Assembly: GCA_963682175.1 (NCBI GenBank)
Contig: OY821790.1
Coordinates: 2,864,501-2,928,500 of the forward strand
Direction of reading: 5' to 3'
Length of the DNA stretch: 64,000 nt
Source of the DNA: Triglochin maritima
Lineage: Eukaryota > Streptophyta > Magnoliopsida > Alismatales > Juncaginaceae
Shown here: one piece after another, positions 23,235 through 35,139 of the stretch
How positions within the stretch are numbered: the first letter of the stretch is position 1
Layout: each line of letters begins with the position of its first letter
Made by a program: the position numbers and the translations under genes
The notes under the pieces: model-generated
The model's input: only the letters and a program-made list of their open reading frames with translations
Databases searched by the model: none
Told to the model about the DNA's origin: nothing

Positions 23235-24328
23235 CTTTGAGCAAATTCCATCCTTCCACCGCAGTTCATCAAGGTAATAAGTGCATTTGCTTTATATTTG
23301 CATACATTGAGGACAATGCATGATTTAGGTGTGGGGGGTGTTTATGTATATATTTATCTATATATTCTGTCTTTTATTAAAAAAAACAAAACAAAACAAA
23401 AATAATAATAATTAATGTTTCATGAGATAGCTTAAGATTGAACTTCCAAAACCCATGTACAAATTGCATTGAGTTTTTGTTCCTTATTATATAGTTATGC
23501 TTGTAGAAATTATGACATAAATCTAAGTTCCAAAGAAATAACTCATTGCCCTTTAAGACATGTATGCACTTAAATTGGATGAATCAAATCTTTGAAGTGG
23601 TTGATAAAAAGCAGAGGTTGAGGAAAATATACCGGGAAGTGTGGACTTCTAATAGCAATTAAGCCTTGAGGAAAATAAAAATAAAAATAAAGGAATAAAG
23701 TGAAGAAAACACATTTTGCAAAATGATTACAAAAGCCCAAGCCTTTGAGTCACTGGTCCGTAGGGGTATCTTGAAACCCGGTAACTTGAGTCTACCAGCT
23801 CGGGATTATCGACCAAACTCGCTACACGAATGCAAAAAGGGTAAAAGTGTCAAAAAACAAATGTGTTGAATCACGGAAGAAAGAAAAAAAAATACTCAAG
23901 GCCCAAAGCTAAAAGAATGATCCATGTCATGGTTGATCCGAATGATACTTCACCACCAGAGGAGGCGTGCAAAATAATTTAAGTAATAACATGCGTAGAA
24001 GGGTTAGTGGTGTGAATGTTGGAGGAACAAAGACCAAGTCATATTTTTAATGAGTTAGATTCATATAATGAGCATACAAGAATTCGAAGTGAGATGTATA
24101 AGGTTGAGGTAGGGATATTGAGAGCTATTAATGGAATGTTGATTTAAGACTTTGTGGGTGTGTCAACTGAAAACCCTCACGAGACAAAACTCGTCCTCTA
24201 AGGAAACAAGGAGGTTTAACGGCTTGTTGCACATGCTAAGTGCAACCGTGATTCCTACGAAAGTGAGTTAGGATTTCCCTGTTTTCATTTTTCTTATATT
24301 CTGTTTTGCTAAGGACTAGCAAAATCTA
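23235..24328. other. Non-coding 3' part of Athila-like unit 1
   Basis: Contains A-rich tracts and no pol domains. It is repeated almost unchanged in unit 2 (29357-30450). Confidence 0.7.
23328..23340 (+). promoter_or_regulatory. Internal polypurine-like motif
   Basis: GGTGTGGGGGGTG resembles the polypurine tract used for plus-strand priming directly before the 3' LTR (GGTGTGGGGGTATT, 24329-24342). It lies about 1 kb upstream of that site and is repeated in unit 2 near 29450. Confidence 0.45.
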
Positions 24329-24342
24329 GGTGTGGGGGTATT

Positions 24343-25557
24343 TGATGCATTGCATACATTGCATCATATGTCTTTCATTTAGATTACTTTTACATCAATA
24401 AATGCTACTAAGGTATGTGTTTAGTCTTATTTACAGAATACAGGGACCTGAATGCAAATTACCCACATCCCGAGCATAAACGCGTGCAAAAGACTCATTT
24501 CTATCATAAAGACCAAGCTCAAGATTATCGGGGTCCAAATGGAAATGTATCCAAGCATAAAAGCATTCAAGACCTAATTACAAAAAGAACAAGGACTTGA
24601 GCACAAAAGTAGCCGGGGACTTAATTGCAAAAAGACAAGGACCTAATTACAATTAAAGCACCAAAATATTATCTTGGAGAAAATCTAAAGAAAAATCAAT
24701 GTGAATCTCCATATATATAAAAGAATTAATCCGGAGCTCAAAAGAATGGAAAGAATCAATCCAGACGCGCAAAGGAGGATCAAATCATACCATAAACTAC
24801 CAGCAAAAATCCGGATTAAATCAGAGAAGATTGTGCGGCGAAATCGCCGCATATCACATACATTGTGCGGCGGAAACACCGCCCCCTCAACCATCTGTGT
24901 GCTCCAATTTTGTCCAGTCGTGTCTGGACACGTGTACTTTCCAATATTATACTTAGATCCCTTGTAGCAACTATAAATAGACCCGAGAACGATGTTAGAA
25001 GGGTCCTTAGTCTTTGGTTGTAATTTTTATTCTTAATCTTAGTTTTGTATTCTTCTTTTCATTAATAAAATTCTGTCTTTTATTTCTTACTTTTAGTTTT
25101 CTTTTGTAATGTCTCAAGGACCCCTTCTTCCTCCCTTCATGAGTTTCTAACTCCTTCCAAAGGGTGGAGGTGACAGATTTAGGGTGAAGAGAAGACAAAT
25201 AAATGTTATTATTTTAAGTTCGTATTAGTCTATTTTGATTACTTGAGTTTATGTTAAATCATTTATCATGTAATGCTTCATAACTAATATGATTTATTAT
25301 AAGTTTCTAAATTCTCTAATCTAAACCTCCACCCGACGGAATTCACATCTTTGTTCGTGTTTTAGTTTTAATTGTTCTTGTTTCTTGCTTTAGATAATTA
25401 AAATCCAAAAATCTCAAAACCAAATTATTTCTTCTCTCCTTCTTCTCCTTAATCGAAAGTCACGAAAATAACAAATCTCTCACTCCTTGTGTTCGACCCG
25501 TATTTGCCACGTCTTCATTGACACCGTGCACTTGCGGTATAAATTTAATTCTCATCA
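24343..25557 (+). repeat. Athila-like LTR 2 (mosaic, shared by both units)
   Basis: It is the 3' LTR of unit 1 and the 5' LTR of unit 2. Up to about 24862 it agrees with LTR 3 against LTR 1; from about 24878 it agrees with LTR 1 against LTR 3. Confidence 0.93.
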
Positions 25558-26837
25558 AGTTTTTGGCACCGTTGCCGGGGAGGCGACGCAGATTTTGTTT
25601 TTTTGTTGATTTCGATTCTGTTCTGTTTATCTTGTGCGCGAGCTAACTATTTGGATTTGTGTTTCAGGAGACAACAGAGTGCACGGCGAAATCCGAGCAC
25701 GATCTGAGCTAAACGAGCGGCGAAATCGTCGCACCTATAGAGCAACCTGCGGCGGAATCGCCGCACACTTGGAGCTTCTGGGCTTCAAACTTTTCTGGGG
25801 TTAGCACCGTCTCTGGGTGGACGCGTGGAGCTACTGAAATTTCGAGAGTGGGCGGCGAACCCGACTGAGCATTGCGTAGGTAACCTTTGTTGCCTTTTTC
25901 CTCGTAATTTGTAGTTTCGAAAAATTTCCTTTTCATAGAACTGCATGTGTTAGGGTAAAAATTCCATAATTGGCAATAATTCAACTCTGACCTAAAATTG
26001 GCAAAATTAGAAAGGCCTTAGTGCATGCATCATCTAGTGTTTTGTATGCATTATTCTTGCTAAATTCTTGCAAATTAATTCTTGTTGAAGAGTGCTGGAG
26101 TCAAGGTACGTATCGCGGTTTTTATCGATTGCATTTAGGCATATAATTTAGTTTGCATACAACCTTGCAATTGCCCCCCTCTAAAGACCATTGTTTGACT
26201 ATCTTTGCTAGATCTAAGTTAAACTATCTTAAGGGCAACTCCGTAGGCAAAGATACGGTGGGGATTTCATCACCCTTCCGTGGCCCACAAATCACAATCC
26301 TAAACTGTCACCCAAGCCTTAAATTAAAATCAATTAGACATTGACCCCTAAGGACTCGGACTCATTTAAGGAGAAGAATTGGTTTGACTTGCTCTGACCT
26401 GAAGCCGATTGAATTTAATTTGGTGTCTAGAAAGTGTTTTTGTGTTGACGTAAGTCTTCCAAGCGAAGTGATTGTCTAATTGGCACCGACTCTGTCGGAA
26501 GCGCCCCCACTAGCTATACACGGCCTGACCAAGTTGGTTTGATTAGTGAGGGAGGTGAATCAAGCGAATCGATTCGACTCAACCAGTTAGGAGTCGTCTA
26601 GATCTAAGCGACACTAGGTCTAGGATTGTTTGAACCGTGCTTTCTTAGGAATTTTCTGACCAACCCCCTTTCTATCTTTAGAGTTAGGTTTCCCTTCTCA
26701 TCTGAGTCTTCTTTCTCTTCTCACCTAAATTCTCTAAATTAGGATTCCTTTCTCATCTTTCCCCATTCTATTGTTTGTTTTCCTTTTGAAAAAAAAACAT
26801 AAAAAAACGAAAAAAAAAATTGTAATCAATTCGGGAC

Positions 26838-29356
26838 TTGAGTAATCGACTCTCACGAGTTCATCTAGATTCCAGTCTGGAACTTAGCCTCAATCCACCT
26901 GTTGCACCACCTCACCCGGATCCAATGGGTGAGAACGTAGTGGACCCGCCTGTTGCACAACCTATAACTCTGAGGGATCGATGCTATCCAGCGATGGCTG
27001 CTCAGCCATCGTGCATCGTTATGCCCACCATACCGGGTCGCGACTTCGAACTTAAGGCACAATACATGAGTATGTTGCCTAAGTTCACCTCTAGGGAAGA
27101 CCCATATCTCTTCCTTAGAGAATTTGAGGAAATCTGCTCTCTTATGCAATACCAGCATATCCCTGAGGAGGCAGTGCGTCTGAAATTCGTGCCTCTAGCA
27201 CTGAAGGACGACGCTAAGAAATGACTATATAGTCTAGCCGAAAGATCCATTAGAAGTTGGGCTGAGTTTGTTCAAGTTTTCCTAAAAACATATTTCCCCA
27301 ACCATAAGACTATGAGGATTAGGAATGAAATTGTTGCATTCGTTCAGTCTGAGAGCGAGCCGTTCTATTCCTATCTAGAAAGATTCAAAAGTGTTCTGAC
27401 CCAATGCCCTCATCATGGAATTCCAAGATGGCAATTATGCCAAATTATTTATGAGGGATTGACACCCACATCTAGGGTTATGGTAGAATCCGTAAGCCAA
27501 GGGAACTTTATGTCGAAAAATGAAAATGATGCCTGGACTTTTCTTGAGGAATTAGCTGAAAACAGTATGCAATGGGATAATGCTAGAACACCGCTTAACC
27601 TGAGTATTGGATCTAGAATAGCAAGTCAACCCAAACCAGGTGTCTTAGCTGTAGATGCCAACATAGCGGCTGAAGCAAAACTAGCTACCCTTATGTGCAG
27701 AATGGAAAGTTTAGAGCTACAAACCCAAAACCGAGTGAATCAAGCCTCGACTATCCCGTGCTCTAGATGTGGTCAGACTGGTCATGTAAAGGAGGATTGT
27801 GCGGAATGGGACCAAGTTAATGCCATGTATAACCATGCTAGAAATGACCCATACGCATCAACCTATAACTCGGGTTGGCGTAATAATTCCAATTTCTCAT
27901 CAAACCAACATGGTCAACCTCCTAGACAACAACCAAACCCGTATAACCAAAATAATACATCTTCTGGGTTTAGTAACAATGGTGATCATGAGGTTAGGTT
28001 GACAAGCTTGGAAAATTTGATGAAAACTTTTATACAAACAACCAACCAGACCTTCCAAAGGCTAGAGACACAAGTCAGCCAACTAGCACGAATAGTAGGT
28101 GAAAGAGAAAAGGGTCGGTTTCCAAGTCAACCTGAGGTGAACCCTAGATCTAATAATTCATATCAATCCTATCAAGCACCTTCAGGAAATAACAACCCTA
28201 GACCAGTTCAAATGGTTAATGAGGAAGGAGCGTTCCAACAAATAAATGTTGTAGTATCATTACGGTCCGGAAGACAGATTGATAATAATGTGGTAAATCC
28301 TAGAACGTCTACTCAATCTAGCCATCAAACTGCCACATATGACCTAACCATTGAACCCGACGTCCAATCTGAAACGCCCACCCCACCTACTCAATCTGAA
28401 CCCGTAGCTCAACCTAAACCTGAGCGAGTCTATGTCCCTAAAGCCCCATTTCCCAATAGACTCAAAAAGAACTCAAGTGCACAAATAGAGAAAATCTTGG
28501 AAGTATTTAAGCAAGTTAAGGTGAACATTCCACTCTTAGACATGATTCAACAAATACCTGCTTATGCTAAATTCTTAAAAGATTTGTGCACTAAAAAGAG
28601 AAAAACAAACGTACCAAAGAAGGCATTCTTAACTACAAACATAAGTTCTATTTTGTCCAACACATCTCCTATAAAATATAAGGATCCTGGATGTCCCACA
28701 ATATCATGTTCAATAGGAGATACTTTTATCAACAGAGCCCTTCTAGACCTTGGTGCTAGTGTTAACCTACTCCCGTACTCTGTCTATGAGCAAATGAACC
28801 TTGGTCCACTAAAACCCTCTAAGACAACCCTTTAATTTGCTGATTGCTCTATTAAGAAACCAAGAGGTATAGTAGAGGATGTTTTGATCAAGGTTGGTGA
28901 CTTCATTTATCCAGTGGATTTTGTCGTACTAGATACCGCACCTGTTGTAAATCCTAATCGACAAATCCCTGTAATTCTAGGCATACCCTTTTAGCCACTT
29001 CGGAAGCATTGATAAACTGTCGAAATGGGCTCATGCAATTATCTTTTGGGAACTTAAAAGCTGAATTTAATATCTTTCATATTGATAGTGAGCCAGAAAT
29101 AACATGCAATCAAAGTGATGTTGTGATGAAATCGCGTATCTATAATATTTCTGAATCATCACAAAATCAAAAAGGAAGTAAGAAAAAGGGGAGGAATTCA
29201 TCTACACACCCACCGTCACTCGAGCAAATAAGAGAACCAATTTATGTGAGGGGTGTGGAACCTGTGACTCAGGACTCTCATTGCAACATGGGGAACAATT
29301 CAACTGGATACATGCACCAATATGGTGTCATTCAATCCAGTTCTGACTATGGTTGA
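26838..29356 (+). pseudogene. Athila-like gag-protease, unit 2, with two stops and a shift
   Basis: Nearly identical to unit 1, with fewer than a dozen differences by eye over the internal region. It carries the same TGA (27222-27224) and TAA (28833-28835) stops and in addition a one-base loss in a T run near 28990 (CCCTTTTTAG in unit 1, CCCTTTTAG here) that breaks the protease frame. No pol follows. Confidence 0.9.
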
Positions 29357-30464
29357 CTTTGAGCAAATTCCATCCTTCCACCGCAGTTCATCAAGGTAAT
29401 AAGTGCATTTGCTTTATATTTGCATACATTGAGGACAATGCATGATTTAGGTGTGGGGGGTGTTTATGTATATATTTATCTATATATTCTGTCTTTTATT
29501 AAAAAAAACAAAACAAAACAAAAATAATAATAATTAATGTTTCATGAGATAGCTTAAGATTGAACTTCCAAAACCCATGTACAAATTGCATTGAGTTTTT
29601 GTTCCTTATTATATAGTTATGCTTGTAGAAATTATGACATAAATCTAAGTTCCAAAGAAATAACTCATTGCCCTTTAAGACATGTATGCACTTAAATTGG
29701 ATGAATCAAATCTTTGAAGTGGTTGATAAAAAGCAGAGGTTGAGGAAAATATACCGGGAAGTGTGGACTTCTAATAGCAATTAAGCCTTGAGGAAAATAA
29801 AAATAAAAATAAAGGAATAAAGTGAAGAAAACACATTTTGCAAAATGATTACAAAAGCCCAAGCCTTTGAGTCACTGGTCCGTAGGGGTATCTTGAAACC
29901 CGGTAACTTGAGTCTACCAGCTCGGGATTATCGACCAAACTCGCTACACGAATGCAAAAAGGGTAAAAGTGTCAAAAAACAAATGTGTTGAATCACGGAA
30001 GAAAGAAAAAAAAATACTCAAGGCCCAAAGCTAAAAGAATGATCCATGTCATGGTTGATCCGAATGATACTTCACCACCAGAGGAGGCGTGCAAAATAAT
30101 TTAAGTAATAACATGCGTAGAAGGGTTAGTGGTGTGAATGTTGGAGGAACAAAGACCAAGTCATATTTTTAATGAGTTAGATTCATATAATGAGCATACA
30201 AGAATTCGAAGTGAGATGTATAAGGTTGAGGTAGGGATATTGAGAGCTATTAATGGAATGTTGATTTAAGACTTTGTGGGTGTGTCAACTGAAAACCCTC
30301 ACGAGACAAAACTCGTCCTCTAAGGAAACAAGGAGGTTTAACGGCTTGTTGCACATGCTAAGTGCAACCGTGATTCCTACGAAAGTGAGTTAGGATTTCC
30401 CTGTTTTCATTTTTCTTATATTCTGTTTTGCTAAGGACTAGCAAAATCTAGGTGTGGGGGTATT

Positions 30465-31679
30465 TGATGCATTGCATACATTGCATCATATGTCTTTCAT
30501 TTAGATTACTTTTACATCAATAAATGCTACTAAGGTATGTGTTTAGTCTTATTTACAGAATACAGGGACCTGAATGCAAATTACCCACATCCCGAGCATA
30601 AACGCGTGCAAAAGACTCATTTCTATCATAAAGACCAAGCTCAAGATTATCGGGGTCCAAATGGAAATGTATCCAAGCATAAAAGCATTCAAGACCTAAT
30701 TACAAAAAGAACAAGGACTTGAGCACAAAAGTAGCCGGGGACTTAATTGCAAAAAGACAAGGACCTAATTACAATTAAAGCACCAAAATATTATCTTGGA
30801 GAAAATCTAAAGAAAAATCAATGTGAATCTCCATATATATAAAAGAATTAATCCGGAGCTCAAAAGAATGGAAAGAATCAATCCAGACGCGCAAAGGAGG
30901 ATCAAATCATACCATAAACTACCAGCAAAAATCCGGATTAAATCAGAGAAGATTGTGCGGCGAAATCGCCGCATATCACATACATTGTGCGGCGGAAACG
31001 CCGCCCCCTCAGCGATCTGTGTGCTCCAATTTTGTCCAGTCGTGTCTGGACACGTGTACTTTCCAATATTATACCTAGATCCCTTGTAGCAACTATAAAT
31101 AAACCCGAGAATGATGTTAGAAGGGTCCTTAGTCTTTGGTTGTAATTTTTATTCTTAATCTTAGTTTTGTATTCTTCTTTTCATTAATAAAATTCTGTCT
31201 TTTATTTCTTACTTTTAGTTTTCTTTTGTAATGTCTCAAGGACCCCTTCTTCCTCCCTTCATGAGTTTCTAACTCCTTCCAAAGGGTGGAGGTGACGGAT
31301 TTAGGGTGAAGAGAAGACGAATAAATGTTATTATTTTAAGTTCGTATTAGTCTATTTTGATTACTTGAGTTTATGTTAAATCATTTATCATGTAATGCTT
31401 CATAACTAATATGATTTATTATAAGTTTCTAAATTCTCTAATCTAAACCTCCACCCGACGGAATTCACATCTTTGTTCGTGTTTTAGTTTTAATTGTTCT
31501 TGTTTCTTGCTTTAGATAATTAAAATCCAAAAATCTCAAAACCAAATTATTTCTTCTCTCCTTCTTCTCCTTAATCGAAAGCCACGAAAATATCAAATCT
31601 CTCCTTCCTTGTGTTCGACTCGTATTTGCCAAGTCTTCATTGACACCGTGCACTTGCGGTATAAATTTAATTCTCATCA
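30465..31679 (+). repeat. Athila-like LTR 3
   Basis: Same ends and length as the other two. It carries roughly a dozen differences from LTRs 1 and 2 after the first 530 bp. Confidence 0.93.
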
Positions 31680-31748
31680 CTCTACAACAAAACTTACAAT
31701 GCAAGGGTTCTAAGGTGGTTTCTTTGGACAAGTACACCAGAACCAATT

Positions 31749-31760
31749 GCTCTGATACGA
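31749..31760 (-). promoter_or_regulatory. Primer-binding site of the reverse Tekay-like element
   Basis: The reverse complement is TCGTATCAGAGC, one mismatch from TGGTATCAGAGC, the complement of the 3' end of initiator tRNA-Met. Confidence 0.75.
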
Positions 31761-32379
31761 AATTGTAACGCCCCAAAACAGCGGAAAATTTAAAAATTTA
31801 AAAGATAGATATATCAATAGATCCAATCACCGGGATGCTACAAAAACCACATATATATATACAGAGTGGTCCACCGTATAATACAGGAAACCAAAAGTAT
31901 GATTACATCACCAAAGATATATAACATATACAAGTGTAATCATATCAATCTCAAAACACAAGAAGACGGGATCTGGTCTGGGTGCGCTCACCCTCAGTCA
32001 CCGCCTCCTAACGACACTCACGACCTGAAATGCAAACATAAAACTATGTCTGAGTTTCCCATAAGGAAACCCCGTATGCTAAACTCCTAAATGCATGAAT
32101 TAAACAATAACATGACATGATATGAAAATGCAATAAATCACAACTATCACCGTCCAATTGTCACGTGCACATAAGGTACCTTCCGGAAAAACATCGGCCA
32201 AAATTCACACGTGCACACAAGGCACCTGCTCCGTAGAGCCACAACCACGATCTCTATCAAGCCGGAATGTCCTTCCTATTTCCCCAAAAGGGTCGGCAAA
32301 CCCGTTGCCCTCTAGACTGATCACAACCACAAACAAAACAAGCAACAGATTCAAAACTGGGTATAAATGGTCGAACGAA

Positions 32380-32880
32380 CCAAGGATAACGGTCGACCGA
32401 AACCCACCACAGAGGTCTGGACCAACTGAAAAACCTACCAACCGGTCAAAAGGCAAAGGGGACATGTTCGACCGAAAAAAGACAGTAAAATTCCCTCCTC
32501 TCGCTCAGAGAGCACAATCGGTCGAACAAACAAGACCAATCGGTCTACCGAAAAAACTCAAAAGATCCAGACATCGAAAAAGACTACACCGGTCGACCGA
32601 AAAAAAATTTGGTCAAACCAACACTAAGTTAATTTAAGTCATCGGTCAAACAAATTCTCGGGTTGGTCGACCGTTTTGAAGTCTACACTCCAACCGACTT
32701 AAAACAGTGGATTCAGTCGTTACTGCAAAGGGGACCCGTTCGACCGAAAACACCAGAGTCCTCTTCTTCTTCATTAATACACTACGATCGGTCGACCAAA
32801 ACAAGAACCGGTCGACCGTTCCAGTGCAGAACTCTGCTGCACACCACTTCCGAGGAGGTCTTTCGGCCTACCGTCGACTA
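32380..32880. repeat. CGGTCGACCG array in the reverse LTR
   Basis: About 14 copies of GGTCGACC or one-off variants (GGTCGAAC, GGTCTACC) at spacings of about 15-60 bp. Confidence 0.85.
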
Positions 32881-33113
32881 CGCAAACACTCACACAAACA
32901 TAGGTGAGCATAAAAGAAAAGCTTTACATACCTTTAAGTCTTGAAGAAACCTTTGAAGAACCACGGCGAGCGTTTCTTCGAAAAAGATAAATTCCGGCGA
33001 AACCTTCCTCGAGCCCGATCATCGCAACTCCGGCAACCCAGCCCCAACTCCTGCACTTGCCGACCACCGCACGTCGCCGGCACTCCGATTTTCTGAAAGA
33101 GAAATGGGCTTGA

Positions 33114-33152
33114 GAGAGAGAATGAGCGGGAGAGAGTGAGAGACGAGTGAGA

Positions 33153-33202
<50 letters not shown>

Positions 33203-33205
33203 AGA
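33114..33205. repeat. (GA)n microsatellite
   Basis: A purine tract of GA units with AAAG interruptions, inside the reverse LTR close to its 5' end. Confidence 0.85.
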
Positions 33206-33215
33206 ATCAAACCTT

Positions 33216-33467
33216 ATATACACCTCACAACTCCACCACCAATCATCTCACTCCACCTCAAACCAACACTAACCCCCCATTAGCCACCTAAACACAATTA
33301 GGCCACTAATTAGAGATTAGGATCTCACATTTTTAGTCTTAGATTAGCATGAACCACGAATACAATTTTAGCATGTAAGTTATTTGTTCTGATTAAATTA
33401 CAAAAATCTAAAATGCTTTTGGAAAAAAATGGTTGATAAATTATTCAACTGTTAGAAGATAAAGTTG
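33216..33467 (+). repeat. Flank repeat X, left copy
   Basis: About 250 bp from ATATACACC to GATAAAGTTG, covering the end of the reverse LTR and adjacent DNA. It recurs directly after the Copia 3' LTR at 38760-39012, with only a few differences. Confidence 0.9.
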
Positions 33468-33992
33468 TAGGAAAGGAAGAGACAAAGGGACTCTTCATTT
33501 TTTCTATGATTTTCGTCCTATTTTTATGATGCAATTTAAGTAGAGGTTGTAATGATCTTGAATGATCATCTTTATGTAGTTTATGTTATGTTTGTGTTTT
33601 AGGTTAAGTTGAAGAGTCTTTGTAAGTGCCTGTATAAGTACAAGAATTCTCCATTTGTAAAACAAGCCAAAACAAGTCAAGTCAAGTAAGAAAGAAAGAA
33701 AAGATGAGTATTTGGTGCAACTCTCGTTTTGCTTGTGAGTGTTAAGTAGTTTGTTTTCTTCTTTCATTCGTGTCCACCAATTGAGTAGATCAAAGTATAG
33801 ATCTAGTGATGGCAATAGAAGACCCTCAGCATGGAGAACAAGATGGGACAAAGCCACGCACCAGGCGCAACTTCTGAACCGCCAATTGGCAGTTTGGGAC
33901 CGCTGGTTGGCGGTCCATGTGCGTCTGGTTGAGGGAAGCTTTCTGGGGTGGCTCGGTTTGGTGCTCCCTGTCTTTCTCCCATGTCTAACATC

Positions 33993-34004
33993 TGGTATCA
34001 GAGC
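33993..34004 (+). promoter_or_regulatory. Copia primer-binding site (initiator tRNA-Met)
   Basis: A perfect TGGTATCAGAGC two bases after the LTR end CTAACA. Confidence 0.9.
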
Positions 34005-34028
34005 CTCATCTGATAGGGAGCTCAAGAA

Positions 34029-35125
34029 TGGCGTCGTTTGGTCATGTATCGTTGCCTCGCCTTTCGAAGGGGAACTACGACAATTAGAGTATCCAAATGC
34101 GCACCCTGCTCGGTGCGCATGATGCTTGGGAACTTGTGGAGAGCGGCTTCGAGGAGGGGGCCGTGATGGGGGTGGAAACCGTCACACAAATCAAAGCACA
34201 AAAGGAGAGAAGAGCCAAAGATAAGAGTGCTCTCTTCCTTCTCTTCCAAGCGGTGGATGAGAGTGGCTTTCAGAAGATCGCTGAAGCGAAGACGTCGAAG
34301 GAGGCGTGGGACACCCTTGAGAAGAGCTACAAGGGTGTTGATTGAGTGAGGCAAGTGCGCCTCCAAATGCTTCGAGATGAGTTTGAGGCGTTGAAAATGA
34401 AGGAATCGGAAGGTGTTGCCGATTTCGTGATGAGGGTTCGCATGGTGGCGAACAAATTGAAGAGAAATGGGGGAGGCATTGACTGAAGGAAGAGTGGTGG
34501 AGAAGGTGTTGCGTTCTCTCACCGAAGACTTTGAAAATGTTGTGTGTGCTATCAAGGAATCAAAGGAGCTCGAGAAGATGATCGTCGACTACCTAGCAAG
34601 CTCGTTGGAGGCACACGAGCAAAGAAAGAAGAAGAGGCAAGATGTCTTGGAGGAGGCGTTGCAAGCGAAGATGTTGCTTAAGGAGGAGAAACCTCGCAAC
34701 GTAGATCATGGAAGCGGTCGTGACTGTGGAGGCCGTCCAAAAAACAAGGAGGTCGAGTGCTTCAAGTGTGGGAAGCGTGGCCATTTTGAGAAAGAGTGTT
34801 GGTCGCAAAAGAAGGTGGAGGAGAGATCCAGCCGTGGCCGTGGTGATCGTGGATCAAAGAAGGAGATTGAGTGCTTCAATTGTGGGAAGCATGGACACTA
34901 TGCAAGCGAATGTTGGTCAAAGAAAAGGGTGGAAGAAAACTCCAACCTTGTTGCCTTGGAGGAGAGTGCTTGCGAAGGAGAAATGGCGTTGTTTGTAAGT
35001 AACGAGGGAGTCACAAACAATGTCATGCATGCTCAAGTCGAACATGAACATGACGGGAGGTGCGAAGAAGAAGAAGAAAGAGAAGAAGTGGCGACTCCTA
35101 ACCATGTGGAGGAGATGAGATCAAA
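34029..35125 (+). pseudogene. Copia gag relic with two zinc knuckles
   Basis: The frame from MASFGHVSLPRL continues as a UBN2-type gag (LFLLFQAVDESGFQKIAEA, SKEAWDTLEKSY). Stops lie near 34087 (TAG for Trp) and 34343 (TGA), and there is an extra base in a G run near 34470. Two CCHC knuckles follow: CFKCGKRGHFEKEC (about 34760) and CFNCGKHGHYASEC (about 34875). After LVALEESA the protein should enter the protease. Instead an acidic stretch leads straight to the region before the reverse transcriptase. Confidence 0.88.
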
Positions 35126-35139
35126 GGAGATTACAAGCG

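Larger units (their letters stand above)
18220..31679 (+). mobile_element. Athila-like tandem array: LTR-int-LTR-int-LTR
   Basis: Three LTRs of exactly 1215 bp (18220-19434, 24343-25557, 30465-31679) share two nearly identical internal regions of about 4.9 kb. The whole array is flanked by CTCTA (18215-18219 and 31680-31684), so it occupies a single insertion site. The primer-binding site (TGGCACCGTTGCCGGGG) fits tRNA-Asp with one mismatch, as in Athila elements. Each internal region codes only for gag and a protease-like domain. The middle LTR is a mosaic of the outer two, which indicates unequal recombination after insertion. Confidence 0.95.
31764..33329 (-). mobile_element. LTR of a truncated Tekay-like element, reverse
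   Basis: On the - strand it begins TGTGAGATCC and ends CAGCGG...GTTACA-like sequence (TTTTGGGGCGTTACA), as the full element's LTR does. The 1566-bp unit is followed on the - strand by the primer-binding site and the gag start at 18158. The partner LTR and most of gag-pol are gone. It contains the CGGTCGACCG array at 32380-32880 and a (GA)n run. Confidence 0.85.

Noticed and set aside
33019..33223. Serine/leucine-rich frames
   Set aside because: Translation of the (GA)n microsatellite on the - strand.
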